From Viola odorata (Eukaryota; Streptophyta; Magnoliopsida; Malpighiales; Violaceae): a DNA stretch of 64,000 nt. The position numbers and the translations under genes were made by a program. This document shows positions 40,159 to 54,299 of this stretch, piece by piece (position 1 is the first letter of the stretch; each line of letters starts with the position of its first letter). Location of the stretch: the NCBI GenBank assembly GCA_963691705.1, contig OY829539.1:60114327-60178326 (forward strand), in the 5' to 3' direction. A model generated the notes under the pieces. The model was not told the DNA's origin. It made no database searches and saw only the letters and a program-made list of their open reading frames with translations.

Positions 40159-43100
40159 ATGGACTCGTCCCTGTTCTTTCACTGCTCCACTTCCTCCTCC
40201 GGCAAAACCCAACTCCTTACCCCAAACAAATTCAGTCCCCGTCACCAACACCCTCTTTCAAGAACACCCTTCTTCAGTTCAAGAATTCCAGTTCCCTCAC
40301 ACCGCGGATCAATGAGAATCCAGAGGATCATCATCTCCCGCGCTTCCTCTTCTGAAACAAGGTCCGCCTTTTTACTCGTTCGCGCACAACACAGTTATGC
40401 GTAGTATGAATTGGCTTGCTTGCTAAATTAGGTTCATAAAAGTCATACTTTTGTTGTTCATTTTCTTTTTTCGTTTGGCAGAGAGAAACCCACGTCAAAG
40501 TCTGGGGGTGGGAAAGTGCGGTTGACTGTGAGGCTGGATCACCAAGTTAAGTTTGGGGAGAATGTAGTGATTCTAGGGTCGGCCAAGGAGATGGGTTCTT
40601 GGAAAAAGAAGGTGGGTTTGAATTGGACTGAGAATGGATGGGTATGTTCCTTGGAGTTGAAAGGAGGAGAGACAGTGGAGTTTAAGTTTGTGATTGTGGG
40701 AAATGACAACAAGATGATTTGGGAAGGTGGGGGTAACCGCATGCTGGAACTGCCAGAAGGAGGGAGGTTTGAGCTCGTGTGCCGATGGAATGAAACTGGG
40801 AAAGCTACTGAGATGCTTCCTTCAGGCTCAGAAGAGGATGTTAGGGAAGAAAATGTGCGTGAGAATGGAAGTGTTGCTGATGTTGGTATTTTGGATGTTG
40901 GTACGAGTCCTTTTGTCAGCGAATGGCAAGGGAAAGAGGCTTCATTCATGCGATCCAATGAGCATGGGAGTAGAGAAAGGGAGAGGAAATGGGACACTTC
41001 TGGTCTTGATGGTTTGACTTTAAAGTTGGTTGAAGGTGACAGGGATGGAAGGAATTGGTGGAGAAAGGTATTCCTATAACATTTCTTCCATTTTCCTTCC
41101 AGAATTTGTGGGTATTTTGAAGAAATTTCCCTCTTTATGCATGATCAATTTTCGAATTATTATATATGTATAATCCTTAATGATTTCTTTATTTTTCTGC
41201 AAATTTTGATGGCATTGTTGAAGTGGTAATGCCATTTTTGTTATGATATCTTTTATAGAGTAACTCAATTATTTCTTGCTATGTTCCAAGGTTAAGAATC
41301 TTTGAAACTCCTATAGTTAGCCTTTTGTTCCACTCTTGGAATGGAAGATAATAGAGTATGACAATCATAAATGTCACTGTCAAGATATTTCATGAATTTC
41401 TCCCTTTCCCTTCCAGTTACATACAGAATCATTTATTTCTATTCTCAGAAGTTAGTTTATAAAATGTCATTTAAAGTTGGTTTCTTTGATCTTGACATTT
41501 TATGCTTTTTATTTAAAAGCTTGAAGTTGTTCGTGAGTTGTTAGTTGGAAGTCTTCAGAGTGAGGACCGGTTGGACGCTCTCATATACTCTGCTATTTAT
41601 CTGAAGGTATCCATACAAATTTCTTCAGTCATTGTGATCTTCTTTCCCTCTTTCATTCTTCTCTTAGATATTTTTCTTATGCAGTGGATAAACACAGGAC
41701 AAATTCCTTGTTTTGAAGATGGAGGTCACCACAGGCCAAATCGGCATGCTGAAATTTCCAGGCTAATATTTCGGGAACTGGAGCGAGTATCTTGCAGAAA
41801 AGATACGTCACCTCAGGTGCCTATCATTTCTTTGACACTTTGACTTAGTTGTGATATCTCGGTGTTTGATGGCCTTTTTATCTTTCACGCCCTGATCACC
41901 AGTATTTCATTTATCTCGTTGCACTGTTTGCGTTACAAATGTTAGTTAGCATATAAGGGACAGATGCTTTATCCTTTTATGAGATGTTCTCTTCTCCATA
42001 GAGCTTCTACTTGATGTGTTTGACTATTTATGATACTTTCCCACTTAATGAACAGTGTCCTCGTGATGGTGACAACAACCTTTGGTTTAATTTTACACCG
42101 CGAAGTAACATTGAAATCTGTCACTCTTAGTAAGGGCCTCAAAATAGCAAACCAGGTTATTGGAATCAGTGCCTATACTCTAATTAAGATGTATGTTTGA
42201 CTTGCTAACTTTCTGAAATCTGCCCAATCACAAAACATGACAGATTGAAAGGAGAAAGAAAGGGGGGAGAGAAGGGGAAGGGGGTGCTGGGATATTTTTT
42301 TATTTTAATAGTAGCTAATCATTTTCTTGTGCAATTCTCTTTCTAACTATCTTTGACATTTGATGTTTAGGAAGCACTAGTTATTCGAAAAATCCATCCT
42401 TGTTTGCCATCTTTTAAAGCGGAATTCACAGCATCTGTTCCTCTAACACGAATTAGAGATATTGCTCACCGAGGTGATATTCCTCATGACCTCAAGGTAC
42501 TACATTGCTGAACTTTTGGGGAGTTATCCTTTATATAATTAGTTTCCAATGCTCATGTTTTTTTTTTGTTGTGTGTGTGTGTGTAACAGCAAGAAATTAA
42601 ACATACAATACAAAACAAGCTTCATCGCAATGCTGGCCCAGAGGACTTAATTGCTACAGAAGCCATGCTTGCAAGAATTACCAAGAGACCTGGTGAATAT
42701 AGTGAAGCATTTGTGGAACAATTCAAGATATTCCATTTTGAGCTGAAGGATTTCTTTAATGCTGGAAGGTTTGATCTCATAGCATCTAGAACACTATTGA
42801 CCTTATAGTTATTATCAATTAAGAAAAGAAATAAGAATGGAGGAGAAAGAACACTATGAAGCTGTTTTGTTTCTGTAACTGATTCCATGGACCACAGCAT
42901 GAAGATTAACTTCTCTACAGATTTATCATCATTATTATTTTTTCCTTTGGGAGGATAAAACAGTGGTTTGTGCTATGAACCGGCAGACTTTGTCATCAAA
43001 CATCTATACCCGAAAGTGTTTGCTTTTTTTGTGAGGAACATCTGGCTCTATTGTCTTCAATTTGGTTGCGCTAACTACAATCCATCTTGGTTGTGCAGTC

Positions 43101-46100
43101 TTACCGAACAACTCGAATCGATTCGAGAATCCTTGGATGAAAGGGGTCTTTCAGCTCTTACTTTGTTTTTGGCATGCAAAAAGGTGAATCCTCTCATTTT
43201 GATCCTATTATCTTTTATTATGACTTCTATGATCCTGTTATTTGATATACCAATGGTAGCATGGGCCTCTGTTAGGCTTCTAGTTTGGAAGTATAGTGAT
43301 GGCCAGTGGTCCTACCATGGTATGTACTTCTTCATGCTTGGTGTGTCCAATTCCTGCTTTTCTGTTCCTATCATCGACTCTACATTTTGCACACTTATTA
43401 TTTGCTTGATACTATTGATAACATTCCATGTGGTAGAAAGCGATCTCTCATCCATTAGCCCCCTCCTTCCCCTCCTTCTCTTCCCGTTGCTGTTCTTTTG
43501 GACTTAACAGCAATATTCAATCTTACAGTCTTACTTTCAAATAATGGGAAATGCATTTTTTTCAGAGTTTGGATGCTGCTCGAGAATCAAGCAATATTGT
43601 TGAACTGATAAAAACCATGCAATCTCTGAATGCCCTGAGAGAAATAATTGTAAAGGGTCTGGAAAGTGGCATTAGGAATGATGCTTCTGACAATGCTATA
43701 GCTATGCGTCAAAAGGTAATACCACTCCGGTTAAATTAGTTTAGCATGAAACTCAAATCGGAAAAAGTAGTGGACTCTGATTTGATGGCTTTGTTCTTAA
43801 TACTTTGACTTCTTCTTTTTTCATTTATTGTTTGCTTCACTTTGTTAACTGGCTGGGGGTTGTTTGCAGTGGCGCCTTTGTGAGATAGGGCTTGAGGATT
43901 ATTCTTTTGTTCTTCTTAGCCGGTATGCTTAACTGCGCTTATTTTATTTTGGAAGTTCTTTTTATCTATGTTATTATGATAATAGAAAGTACTCTCAGCT
44001 AAATTCCCAATATATAACTTCTATGCTGCAAAGTTCTTCTTTGTAAACCATGAATGCTTGCCTGCCTTAGACACCCACAATATGTGTCCAGCAATAGTTA
44101 TTCTGGTCATTGGTGATTACATGCAATTTACCTCTAAGAATATGCAAGCAAGTTTCTACATATTGTAATTATTGTAGTATTGATATGGTCTAATATAGTA
44201 CCAAACAAATATGTTGAATTTGTTTCCTTTCTGGGTGCTTTCACATGTCTTTAGTTCTCATGTTTCGCTTTTGTTCATGGGGTGAATGTCATTGGTTTAT
44301 GTAGATTTCTTAATGCACTTGAAGCAACGGGAGGGGCAAAGTGGCTCGTTGACAATCTAGAATCAAAGAATGTAAGCCCTTGGAATGACCCTCTTGGTGC
44401 CCTGATTGTTGGTGTCCGTCAGCTGGGTTTATCTGGTTGGAGGCCAGAAGAGAGTGCAGCTATTGGTACTGAGCTCCTTTCCTGGCAAGAGAAAGGCCTC
44501 CTTGATAAGGAAGGTATATCCCCTATCCTTTTGCTCTTTCAAGTGTCTGAGAGCACTTGACTTCTCTTGTGGATGTTCTAATAGATAACTTCATTTTCTT
44601 GAATCTTATTGTCATAAGGAGATGAAGATGGCAAAATAATTTGGGCACTACGACTGAAAGCTACCCTTGATAGAGTAAGAAGGCTAACTGAGGAATATTC
44701 TGAAGCACTTCTTCAGATATTTCCACAGAAAGTACAGGTAGTTCTTGTGTGCACGCTTGCCCTTTAAAACCAGACTTTTATTTGCCGTTCAGTTTTTTTC
44801 TTCCTTTTTCTTCTACTGTGGTTACTTACCTGTTTTAGTAAAATATCTGAGGAAGCTGGATTTTAAGTCGTTTGAATGATAACTGTAGTAAATGATGCAA
44901 TGTTCTGATTTAGATTAATCTCTCATTGATGAACTTTAACAAAATAGGAAATTAAATGGAACCCCAAATTTGATGTAGTTCAAGCGATTTACATTATCAA
45001 TACGGTAACTAATACTTCATGAGTATTCTTCTTTTTGTTCTGTAGCATTCCACTCTGGTAGGACAAAACTGGACTTTAAGTTTAAAGTGTTTGGAGATAC
45101 AAGCAATTACTTGCATTCTTCATTCTTTGAGTTTGACATGGACAAAATCTTTTTATGGTTATAGTCGCGCACAATCTTCTCATTCTAGTTGTTAATCTTA
45201 ACTCTTGATTCCTTTAACTTCTTCAAGGTCCAATGTCAAGGAGTATATTTGGGAGCCTTCTGGCTATTTTCCCTTGTAAATCTTTCCCCTGGCTCAGTTG
45301 GGCTTCAAATTTGAAATGTCTAATCTCTTGTATCTGGAAATCTCAGACTAGAGCAAGCCTCCATCAGGACATTCTTCTTAACTGGATCACACTAATCTTG
45401 TTGCAAGATTGGACGCCTATAGATAAAAGTTTATTATGTTTTTTCTCAGTAGTATGGATGATGTAAACAGTTGTGGGATAAGATTCTGTCTCTCATGTAT
45501 TTATGACGTACTTCTCAATAGCCTTTAGATGGTTTTCTTTAACTGAGATCCTGTGGCACTGGAAAATTCTTTCAACATGATTGTTGCCTCCTTCATTGCT
45601 TTCTGTCAGACAGTGCCTTATTCCCCTCCTTGTGGGATCCATTCCTTTGTTATAAGATCTTTCAGCGGTAAAAATCACACCGACAATAATAGTAGAGCTG
45701 TACCTCTGGCCCTTGCAGATACTTGGAAAGGCTCTTGGAATTCCAGAAAACAGTATAAGGACATACACTGAAGCTGAGATCCGTGCTGGGTGAGTTGACT
45801 ACTTTTTGTTGTCATAAAGAGCATATTTTCTTCCTTATACAACTTAGTTATTCCATACTTCTTTGGGCGTTTGATCATTTTCTAGATAAATTATGAAATG
45901 TCTTCTAACTACTGAGTTCCATCTGCAGGGTAATTTTTCAGGTTTCTAAACTCTGTACCCTACTTCTGAAAGCAGTTAGAAGCACAATTGGTTCTCAGGG
46001 TTGGGATGTTCTTGTCCCAGGAGCTGCTTTTGGCACATTAGTTCAGGTAGGCTCATTTACTTTTAAGCTCAACAGTTTTGAGCAGACAGACATAAAAAAA

Positions 46101-49100
46101 TGACCAGAGTACTAGTACTTACCAGTGTCACTCAATAAATCTTTTGTGGTTAAGATTATAAGGTTATTTAACACCGAAGGTTGATAATTGGCCTTATTCT
46201 TGCTCTATAGAATGCCAGATAATATAATATCAAGTCTTTGGCAGTGAATTTCCATATGATCGAAGAAAGAGAGAATTATCTCTGGCATGTTTCAGTACTC
46301 TTGCAAATGACTATAACAAAATATTAGAACCGCCAAAGCATTGCCTTCCATTGAATGATATCTGTTCACATGTCGATGCAAGCATGAGGATCGTGCTTCT
46401 TACTGTATAAAACAAGACTTCATGAGTTAGAACACTGGTGGTACTAAACACTGATAGTATTAAAGAAGGAAAAAAAGAGAGAATGAAGTCAATGTAAAAC
46501 ATTTGCTTCGAAGGCAGGGTGTTTGGAAGTCTTCCATTTGATTCCAGATTGTCATGGTCATTGATGTTTGTTTGGCATTGAGACTTCACGAATTACAATA
46601 GTAACATTGTTGACATTCAAATAGAAACAATGTTGGCTTTTTGTTACTTGACCTGCAAAAGGAGAGAAGCTTTTCTCCATTTCTTTTCAGACTCTACTGC
46701 TTTAGTATGCGTGTGTGAATTGCAATAACTTTTTATTATTTATTGGGTAAGCTAGTTGCAATTCACCTGTGTTACCTTCTAGATTATAAGTTCATTGACT
46801 TAGGTCAATACCACTTTGGATGGAATAACCATTATCTTATTATTGTTGACTAATATTTATACCAAGGATATAAATAAGGAATGTCAATTCTTATTATAGC
46901 TTGATAAAGGCATTAAATTTCTGTATACTCTTATTAACAGATGGTCATACTGGCAAGCTGATCCCCCTCCCTCTTTCACTGTAGTAGAATCTTTTGTGTC
47001 ATTCAACATGCATGTGTGTATCTGAACGTTCATCTTTTAGGATATTTATATTTTATTTTAATAGTACTCATCTTTTAGAAGTTGTTGGTCAGATATGACA
47101 TTCAGTTGTGCTGATGCCAGGTTGAGAGCATTGTTCCTGGATCATTGCCATCAACTATAAAAGGGCCTATTGTTCTTGTGGTTAAAAAGGCTGATGGAGA
47201 TGAAGAGGTTAGATATCTCTTATCAGACTGTAAATTCTGCCTTTTCTTTTTCTTTTTCTTTTTTCTTTTTTCTTTTTGGGCATTGTTTGACAGTCTTGAT
47301 GTTGTGAGGTCCATGAACCTTAACTTTCACATGGTGATAAAAAGATCTACATATTGCAGGTAACTGCTGCTGGCGATAACATATCAGGGGTCATACTTCT
47401 GCAGGAGCTACCTCACTTGTCCCATCTGGGTGTCAGGGCTCGACAAGTAAGTTCCTTTATCTGAGAATTATAGTTACTACTTAATTGTTTCAAGCATGAG
47501 ATAAAAACGAAGTTTTTGACAACACTGAAATGAACTATACCTGTTGTTTTGTAGGAGAAGGTTGTCTTTGTGACATGTGAAGATGATGATAAACTTGCTG
47601 ATATACAAAGGCTTACCGGGAAATATGTGAGGTTGTTTGTCTAGACATATCTTGATCTTTTAATGATTTTTTATATCTTTACTATGTTCTGAAATTTATG
47701 TCATTGATTATTAAGTATGCATCTTTTGGCAACAGACTTATGGCTGACCCTTTTTATTTTATGGATTTCCTGCATGCGGTTTTCAGGTTGGAAGCATCCC
47801 CAACTAGTGTTAGTATAACTCTGTCTTCTTCAGATGACAGTAATGACAATTTTGATGTCCAAGAACTTTCTAGTACTGGCTCATCTTCAGGTCAAGAACC
47901 TGGACCTCGTGACCCATCCCAGTATCCTATGAAAGCTCCTCACATTAACCAGGTTAGTTTTATCGTACATTTTTAGAATCTGAAACGAAAGTTTTAAACT
48001 TGGTTCTACTATAGAAGGTTTACTTTGCCAGAATTAACAAAGGTTCAATTTTATCAAGGGTGTTTCTGCTGGAGGCATTATTTTGCTTGAGGATGCAAAT
48101 GCACAGACATCAGGTGCAAAGGCTACTGCCTGTGGTCGCTTAGCTTCTTTAGCAGCAGCTTCAAATAAAGGTAATATTTGGTCCTTGAGATGACTTCTTT
48201 ATGACAAAGGGCATCTTCCATTACCTTTCACCCATTATCCTTCTTTTTTGTGAGCAATGAAATTTGTTATAGTATGCTTGAATCTTTCGGGGCACGTACC
48301 TTCCATCTGCATGAGTTGCAAATGAGAAAAGAAGAAGAAATACATTCATGAAAGATGACGGCTGAGAGAACTGGTTACTATTTTTTCTACTTATGATCAT
48401 AAAAAATGCCTACTCTACAACTTGATGTGTCCTTATGGTTAACAGCCGGAATATGATGTCAGTCTAATGATAATCTTTTGTTTCTAGCAATTCCTAAGAA
48501 TGAATCTAAAATTAGATTGTAATAGGCATTATGTTAACCATCTTTATGTCGTCTAATGAATGTCACGTACTGTTTTTTAATGCATAAGGAAAGAATTGAC
48601 ACAAATCTACTTTGTTGCTGGATATTTGCTTCATGAACTCTGCACCACTCTGCTTCATAAATGCATTAAACTTGACTGTGATTCCCACTCTGGACTGAGC
48701 TATAAACTGACATTTCAGTTATGTTGATGACACTTGTTATAAATTGGAAATTGTAATGAATTTTAAGAACTTAAAATAGTCCTTGAATCTAATTTCTATT
48801 TACTTCTTGAGTTTGCACTAAACAAGTTTGACTATTTGTGGACTTGTTATTTAAATGGCAGTTTATAGCGACCAAGGAGTGCCAGCTTCATTCCAAGTTC
48901 CTAAGGGGGTGGTTATACCTTTTGGCTCTATGGAGTTAGCACTAGACCAGAACAACTCCTTGGAAGAATTTGTGTCCTTTATAGAACAGATAGAAACAGC
49001 TAGAGTGGAAGATGGTGAACTCGATAAGCTGTGCTTTCAACTTCAGGAACTCATCTCTTCTGTGCAGCTTCCAAAGGATGTTATTGATGGAATAGAGCAT

Positions 49101-49766
49101 GCATTTCCAGGCAGTGAATGTTTAATTGTACGTTCAAGTGCCAATGTTGAAGACCTGGCGGGAATGTCCGCTGCTGGACTTTATGACTCAATCCCTAATG
49201 TTAGCCCATCAAATCCAACCAGATTTGCGAAAGCTGTTAGTCAAGTATGGGCTTCATTGTACACGCGAAGAGCAGTTTTAAGCCGTCGAGCTGCTGGTGT
49301 GTCTCAGAGAGATGCTACAATGGCGGTTCTGGTGCAAGAGATGCTTTCTCCAGACCTCTCATTCGTACTGCATACAGTCAGCCCGACTGACCTTGACCAC
49401 AATACTGTTGAGGCTGAGATTGCGCCTGGCCTTGGCGAAACCCTAGCTTCAGGCACACGGGGCACACCTTGGCGTCTTTCATCTGGCAAGTTTGATGGGC
49501 ATGTGCGGACTTTGGCATTTGCTAATTTCAGTGAGGAGATGCTAGTATCAGGTGCAGGGGCTGCAGATGGGGAAGTACTCCGTTTGACTGTAGACTACAG
49601 CAAGAAACCATTGACAGTTGACCCAATATTCCGTCGCCAGCTTGGTCAGCGTCTTGGTGCAGTTGGATTTTTCCTAGAGAGGAAGTTTGGCTCTCCTCAG
49701 GATGTGGAAGGATGTTTGGTTGGAAAAGATATCTTTATAGTCCAGACACGCCCGCAGCCCCAATAG
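40159..49766 (+). CDS. PWD: PWD/GWD3, phosphoglucan water dikinase, chloroplastic
   Basis: Transfers the beta-phosphate of ATP to C3 of glucose in glucans already phosphorylated by GWD, opening starch for breakdown in plastids. Nineteen exons: 40159-40361, 40482-41067, 41520-41606, 41685-41816, 42371-42496, 42590-42768, 43099-43183, 43566-43715, 43870-43922, 44305-44513, 44619-44737, 45719-45789, 45929-46046, 47121-47207, 47360-47446, 47555-47631, 47787-47952, 48059-48170, 48862-49766. They total 3552 bp, 1183 residues, every junction GT-AG and in frame (Arabidopsis 1196). Transit peptide about 1-65; CBM20 starch-binding domain about 79-175 ([20 protein letters not shown]); phosphohistidine in [12 protein letters not shown] (His about 757); C-terminal ATP-binding domain with [20 protein letters not shown] and the ending [12 protein letters not shown]. 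No break found. Confidence 0.96.
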
Positions 49767-51103
49767 TGGCTTTGGGATTCTGGATCATAGACACGCTTCA
49801 ATTTCCAAACCGGGCATTTTGTATCTTTGGCAAATTTGCGAACTAGCTTCTCATCTGTTCATCATGCAGTACCCGTTACTATGTTGCTGGCCGGGGAGAG
49901 CATTGCACTTGTTGCTGAAAGTAGGTATGTCATTTCTACTGTTTTACGTCTTCGGATGCCCTGCTTGTGGTTTGTGGCTTGGCATCATTAAATGGTCACA
50001 TGTAATCAAGTGATTACAGAAATAGGTTACTTCTTCCAAGTTGAGAAGTAGAGAGACCTGTTTGTAACTATATGTTTCTCCTAGTAATTCAACAATTCAT
50101 CCGTGCATCTTCTGCAATATATACGGTTCATTTCAACTGTCTGCCCCAACGGGTCGTTTTCCTCATGGAATGTGGATCAGATTCTGAGAAGATGAGCCTC
50201 TTCAGTCGGATTTCTTGATTTTGAAATGCATTATAACTCATGTAACCCTCAATTCAATGTCCGAGCTCTTCTCATCAGATAAAGAAACAGGTCATCTCTA
50301 AGGCCAAGTTTCTATCATCTTAACTTCCTCTTTCTTTCTCTGAAAGGAAATGGTGGTTATTCATAATTTAATGTATTACATAAGTTAAAGTAATTGTGGA
50401 TCAATAAAAGAATCTCGACTTATATGCTAAATCCAGATTTTCTTCCGTACTTCGCTTATAACCTTCATCGTTATTTATCTTTTGTATAGATGCACCTATC
50501 TTTTGAAATGCCACCTTATTGCAAGAAGCTTGCATTGCAAATTCATTGAAACCAAGAACCATTGCTTTTAAAGCATCTCTGTGACATTTGCAGTCTTGTA
50601 GCTCTAATATTAACTCTAAATGTCAGACCGAACTGGCCAGGGGTTCGGGTTGCTGGTTTTCGGTCAGACCAGTCAGTCTGGTTTGGTTTTTAGGACTATG
50701 CAATGAGTAACTAAGTAGAAAAAAATTGAAGAGGAGAGTTGCCGGCTAACTTTGCACTTTCATGTAATTTTTGTAAATCCATTCATCCATTTCCCAACCC
50801 TTACTTGCCTTTCATCAGGTCTTGTGACGTGTCCACAATCCTTAGAACCTTACATAAAACAAGCTATGTTTTCTACCGAGAAAAGCAGAAAGGATATTCC
50901 TTACTTACCAAAGATAGTTAACATAAATATATAAACAAAGCTAAGCATCCACCTTTAGATACCACCCTCACAATTTTCAGGAAGAAGTTGAAGGCCAGAA
51001 ACACCAAGTTTCTGAGAGAGTTGGCTTTTTGTTCTTCAACTCTCTTTAGCAAATCCTTCTTTTCCTCTTTTGGGGGTAGTTTTCTTGGTGGAGAAGAGGG
51101 AAA
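49767..51103. other. PWD 3' UTR, spacer and RhoGDI leader
   Basis: The PWD 3' region runs to at least an AATAAA at 50403-50408. The spacer follows, and the RhoGDI 5' leader occupies roughly 50950-51103. No additional gene seen. Confidence 0.5.
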
Positions 51104-52401
51104 ATGTCAGCTGCTGTCAAGAGTTTCTCTGCATCTTCAGAAATTTCTTTCAGCAATGAAATGGAGAATAATGATCAGGAGTTGAAGAACATAAACACCA
51201 ACATTGAGGACCATGTTGATAATGATCATGCAGATCATGATGACCATGATCATGATCTCAAGTGCGATCAGAATCAATTGGATCTTGGCCCTCAATTCTC
51301 TCTGAAGGAGCAGCTTGAGAAAGATAAGGTAAATATATGAGACATTTTCCTTATAAATGTTTGGATTATTGACATGTTTCTTGCTTTGTTGTATTAAATT
51401 GTGTCTTGTGTTCTTCTTTTTGTTGAAAAGGATGATGAAAGCTTGAGGAAATGGAAAGAACAGCTTCTTGGGAGTGTTGATATGTCTTCTGTTGGAGGTA
51501 TTCTGGTCTTTTTTCTCTGTTTCATACTTTTGATACATGCATATTAACCAATGCCATTCCTAGAAATGTGTAAAAGTTTGAATTCAATCCACCATTTCAT
51601 TTCTGATATGATGCTTCCTTCTGTATTCATCAAGAAACTCTTTTTGCATCATCAGATTCAAGATAATTCTTTTTTTGGATTGGTATCTGATTCAAGAAAT
51701 TTTGGTATACAAACTAAAGAATCAATCTATTTTGTTCATTTTGTTGGTGACATCAGAATGCAAAGAACCAGAAGTGAAGATACTGAGTCTTTCCATTTCA
51801 TGTCCCGGCCGGCCGGATCTTGTCTTGCCAATTCCATTCTCTACCAATTCAAAAAGTAGTCTCTTCACCTTAAAGGAAGGAAGCTTATACCACCTCAAGC
51901 TATCTTTCACAGTCTCCAACAACATTGTCTCTGGCCTTAAGTACACCAACACTGTCTGGAAAACTGGTGTGAGAGGTAACAACAAAATGACACAAAACAC
52001 ACAAATTTTGACATCATAGACAATAATGTAAGTCAGTTTTTTTGACATCTCAATCAATTGTTGGATTCTTGTGGCAGTGGACCACACAAAGGTGATGCTA
52101 GGAACATTTAGCCCACAGCAAGAGCCTTATACGTATGAATTGGAAGAAGAAACTACCCCTTCTGGCATGTTTGCTAGGGGTTCCTACTCAGCCAGAACAA
52201 AGGTAAGAAGCCTAATCTCGTTTGAGCATTGTTGGGTGTTCTTTATGTTCCTCAGACAGCAAACTAAATCCTCGTTCGAGCATTGTCTGATTTGGGTTGT
52301 TTTTTTTGTTTTTGTATCAGATTGTAGATGATGATGGAAAATGTTACTTGGATGTGAGTTACCACTTTGAAATCCATAGGAACTGGCCCTCAAACTCCTG
52401 A
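51104..52401 (+). CDS. Rho GDP-dissociation inhibitor
   Basis: Binds prenylated ROP GTPases, keeps them GDP-bound and extracts them from membranes; in Arabidopsis SCN1/RhoGDI1 confines root-hair growth to one site. Five exons: 51104-51328, 51431-51497, 51757-51975, 52078-52202, 52321-52401, giving 717 bp and 238 residues (family about 240), all junctions in frame. Residues about 1-60 form the flexible arm with a His/Asp-rich run (DHADHDDHDHD, about 42-52). The immunoglobulin-like GDI domain follows, with SLRKWKEQLLGSVD, YHLKLSFTVSNNIVSGLKYT, MLGTFSPQQEPYTYELEEE, PSGMFARGSYSARTK and the ending SYHFEIHRNWPSNS. It converges on the MACPF gene downstream. Confidence 0.94.
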
Positions 52402-54299
52402 AGGTTAAAGCAACATCATTATGTGTACAATTTTGCTTTTCATTTCTCTTTTGTACCATCTTCTTGTGCATGTTGTCCCTTGTACTAGTCGCATCCTTTT
52501 GGCAAAAAAATGCAGAACAATCTTTTTCTCATCCATTCAAGAAGTTTCCTGCATGGGCTAGTAAACTTTTTATCTTCTCTCTCTCTACTCTTCTCTTTCA
52601 TGTTTGTTACTTAACTTTGGTGCATAGCCTCAAGATTCCTTTCACAATTAGGATTAACCAAAAGGTGCCTTAATTAGTAATTAAGGACCCTCTTTCTATC
52701 TTTAACATTGTTCAGAACTTTGATTCTTCTTTGCGTGGGAATTTTTTTAAGTACACGGGGTAAATAAAATAATTTTTTCTACGAGAATTGATCTGCATCG
52801 ATTCAAAATAAAATATTAAACGATGAACTTAAGCACTTAATATAATGTAATTATAATTAAGTGATAAAAGAGAACTGTAGGGGATAAAGATGTTTGATTG
52901 AGATGAAAGTAGACCACATGTGACATGGGAGCTCTTCTTTGCTTCTATTTTAATACAAGACTGCCAACGTTAAAGCCAAAATTTCCTTTTTGCGGTCCAA
53001 GAAACTTTTATCTTGATATGATGATCACATGTTGGAATGACGAGCAAGAAAGAACTTATCAGCAACATTAAAGAGGTCATGGAGTGGAGTCTATCCATTT
53101 TGATCTTCAAAATTGTGTATTCAATAATTGAAAAAGACTGCCTTTAATTACACTTAGTTTCTTCCACAGCTTCATTCTCGTGAAGATCATCAATGATAAA
53201 TGTTTAATATATACTACTATCTATTTTTTCCTTCTTTGATCTAAAAGAATTTAAAACCACGAACTTACACGTAGTGGTGGAGCTATACTAAAATAGTTTG
53301 AGAGATCAATTAGAATGTATGATAAACGAAAAATAATAATAATAATAATAAAGGATATTATAGGGGCATAAATTTGAAAAATTTAAGGTTATCTATAGCA
53401 GATCTCTTCAACCCATCACCACTAAACCATTTCTAGTGACTTAAAATCTGCAACAGGCTTATTATACAAAATCTTTACTAGATTTACTGTTGATGAAGAA
53501 AGGACCCAAAATATATAAGTTTGTGGGTCTACACAAGTTGCTTTCTTAGTCTGATTGCCAATTTTACTGTTGAAGTTGAACCATCCAATTTAAGAGCTAG
53601 TAGTAATGATTGTGGTTGTTAGGACATGGGAGAAGGTGTTTGGTAGGGTTAAATCCAGAAGATGACAAGCCCCTTTTTCTCAAGTAAACACCGATCCGTA
53701 ACTTGAATTCAAGATCTAACTCTCCGTTTTTTTCGTGAGCACGAAGAGTTATAAAGCTCATTGTTTCTTGTATACAGTACATATTGTAGCTCTTACGGGC
53801 TCAATGACAAAAGGAATTCGAGATCTAACCCTCCGTTTCTTTACGAGAATTATAAAGCTCATTGCTTCTTAGATACAGTTAAAAAGAGATGCAAAATGAT
53901 GTGTACTCTCTCCTAGCTTCATGATTCCAGATGAACGCATATGCATGCACATAGCACATTTTCTCCTAACATCATCATATTCACATGCTTTGTAGGAAAA
54001 AGCAAAAAGAAAAGAACCACTTTCATTATGCTTAGTAATGACATCCAATATTCATCCGCATTTATATATAAACGTAAATCAGAAAGCTTCATTTATATAG
54101 ACAGATGTAATCGTCAAACGAAAGTTTATCTGATAAACCAAATCCCTTTCTTCCATGTAATTTCCTCCTGTACAATCTATCGCACCAAACCACCACTCTA
54201 CCATACAAAAAAATTCAACTAGAAAACTTTTTACAAATGAAGGAAACGAATCTACAATCAATCATTAAAAAACAAAGATCATCCTATGCACAATGAAAT
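52402..54299. other. Convergent 3' region of RhoGDI and MACPF genes
   Basis: Contains the 3' untranslated regions of both neighbours, an (AAT)n run near 53332-53350 and a 65-bp imperfect duplication (see 53705-53885). No other gene. Confidence 0.5.
53705..53885. repeat. Imperfect direct duplication of about 65 bp
   Basis: TTCAAGATCTAACTCTCCGT...ATAAAGCTCATTGTTTCTTGTATACAGT near 53707 and TTCGAGATCTAACCCTCCGT...ATAAAGCTCATTGCTTCTTAGATACAGT near 53817 are copies with small differences. Confidence 0.75.

Noticed and set aside
42968..43507. 179-codon frame inside PWD
   Set aside because: It is intron sequence read through exon 7 (43099-43183) of PWD.
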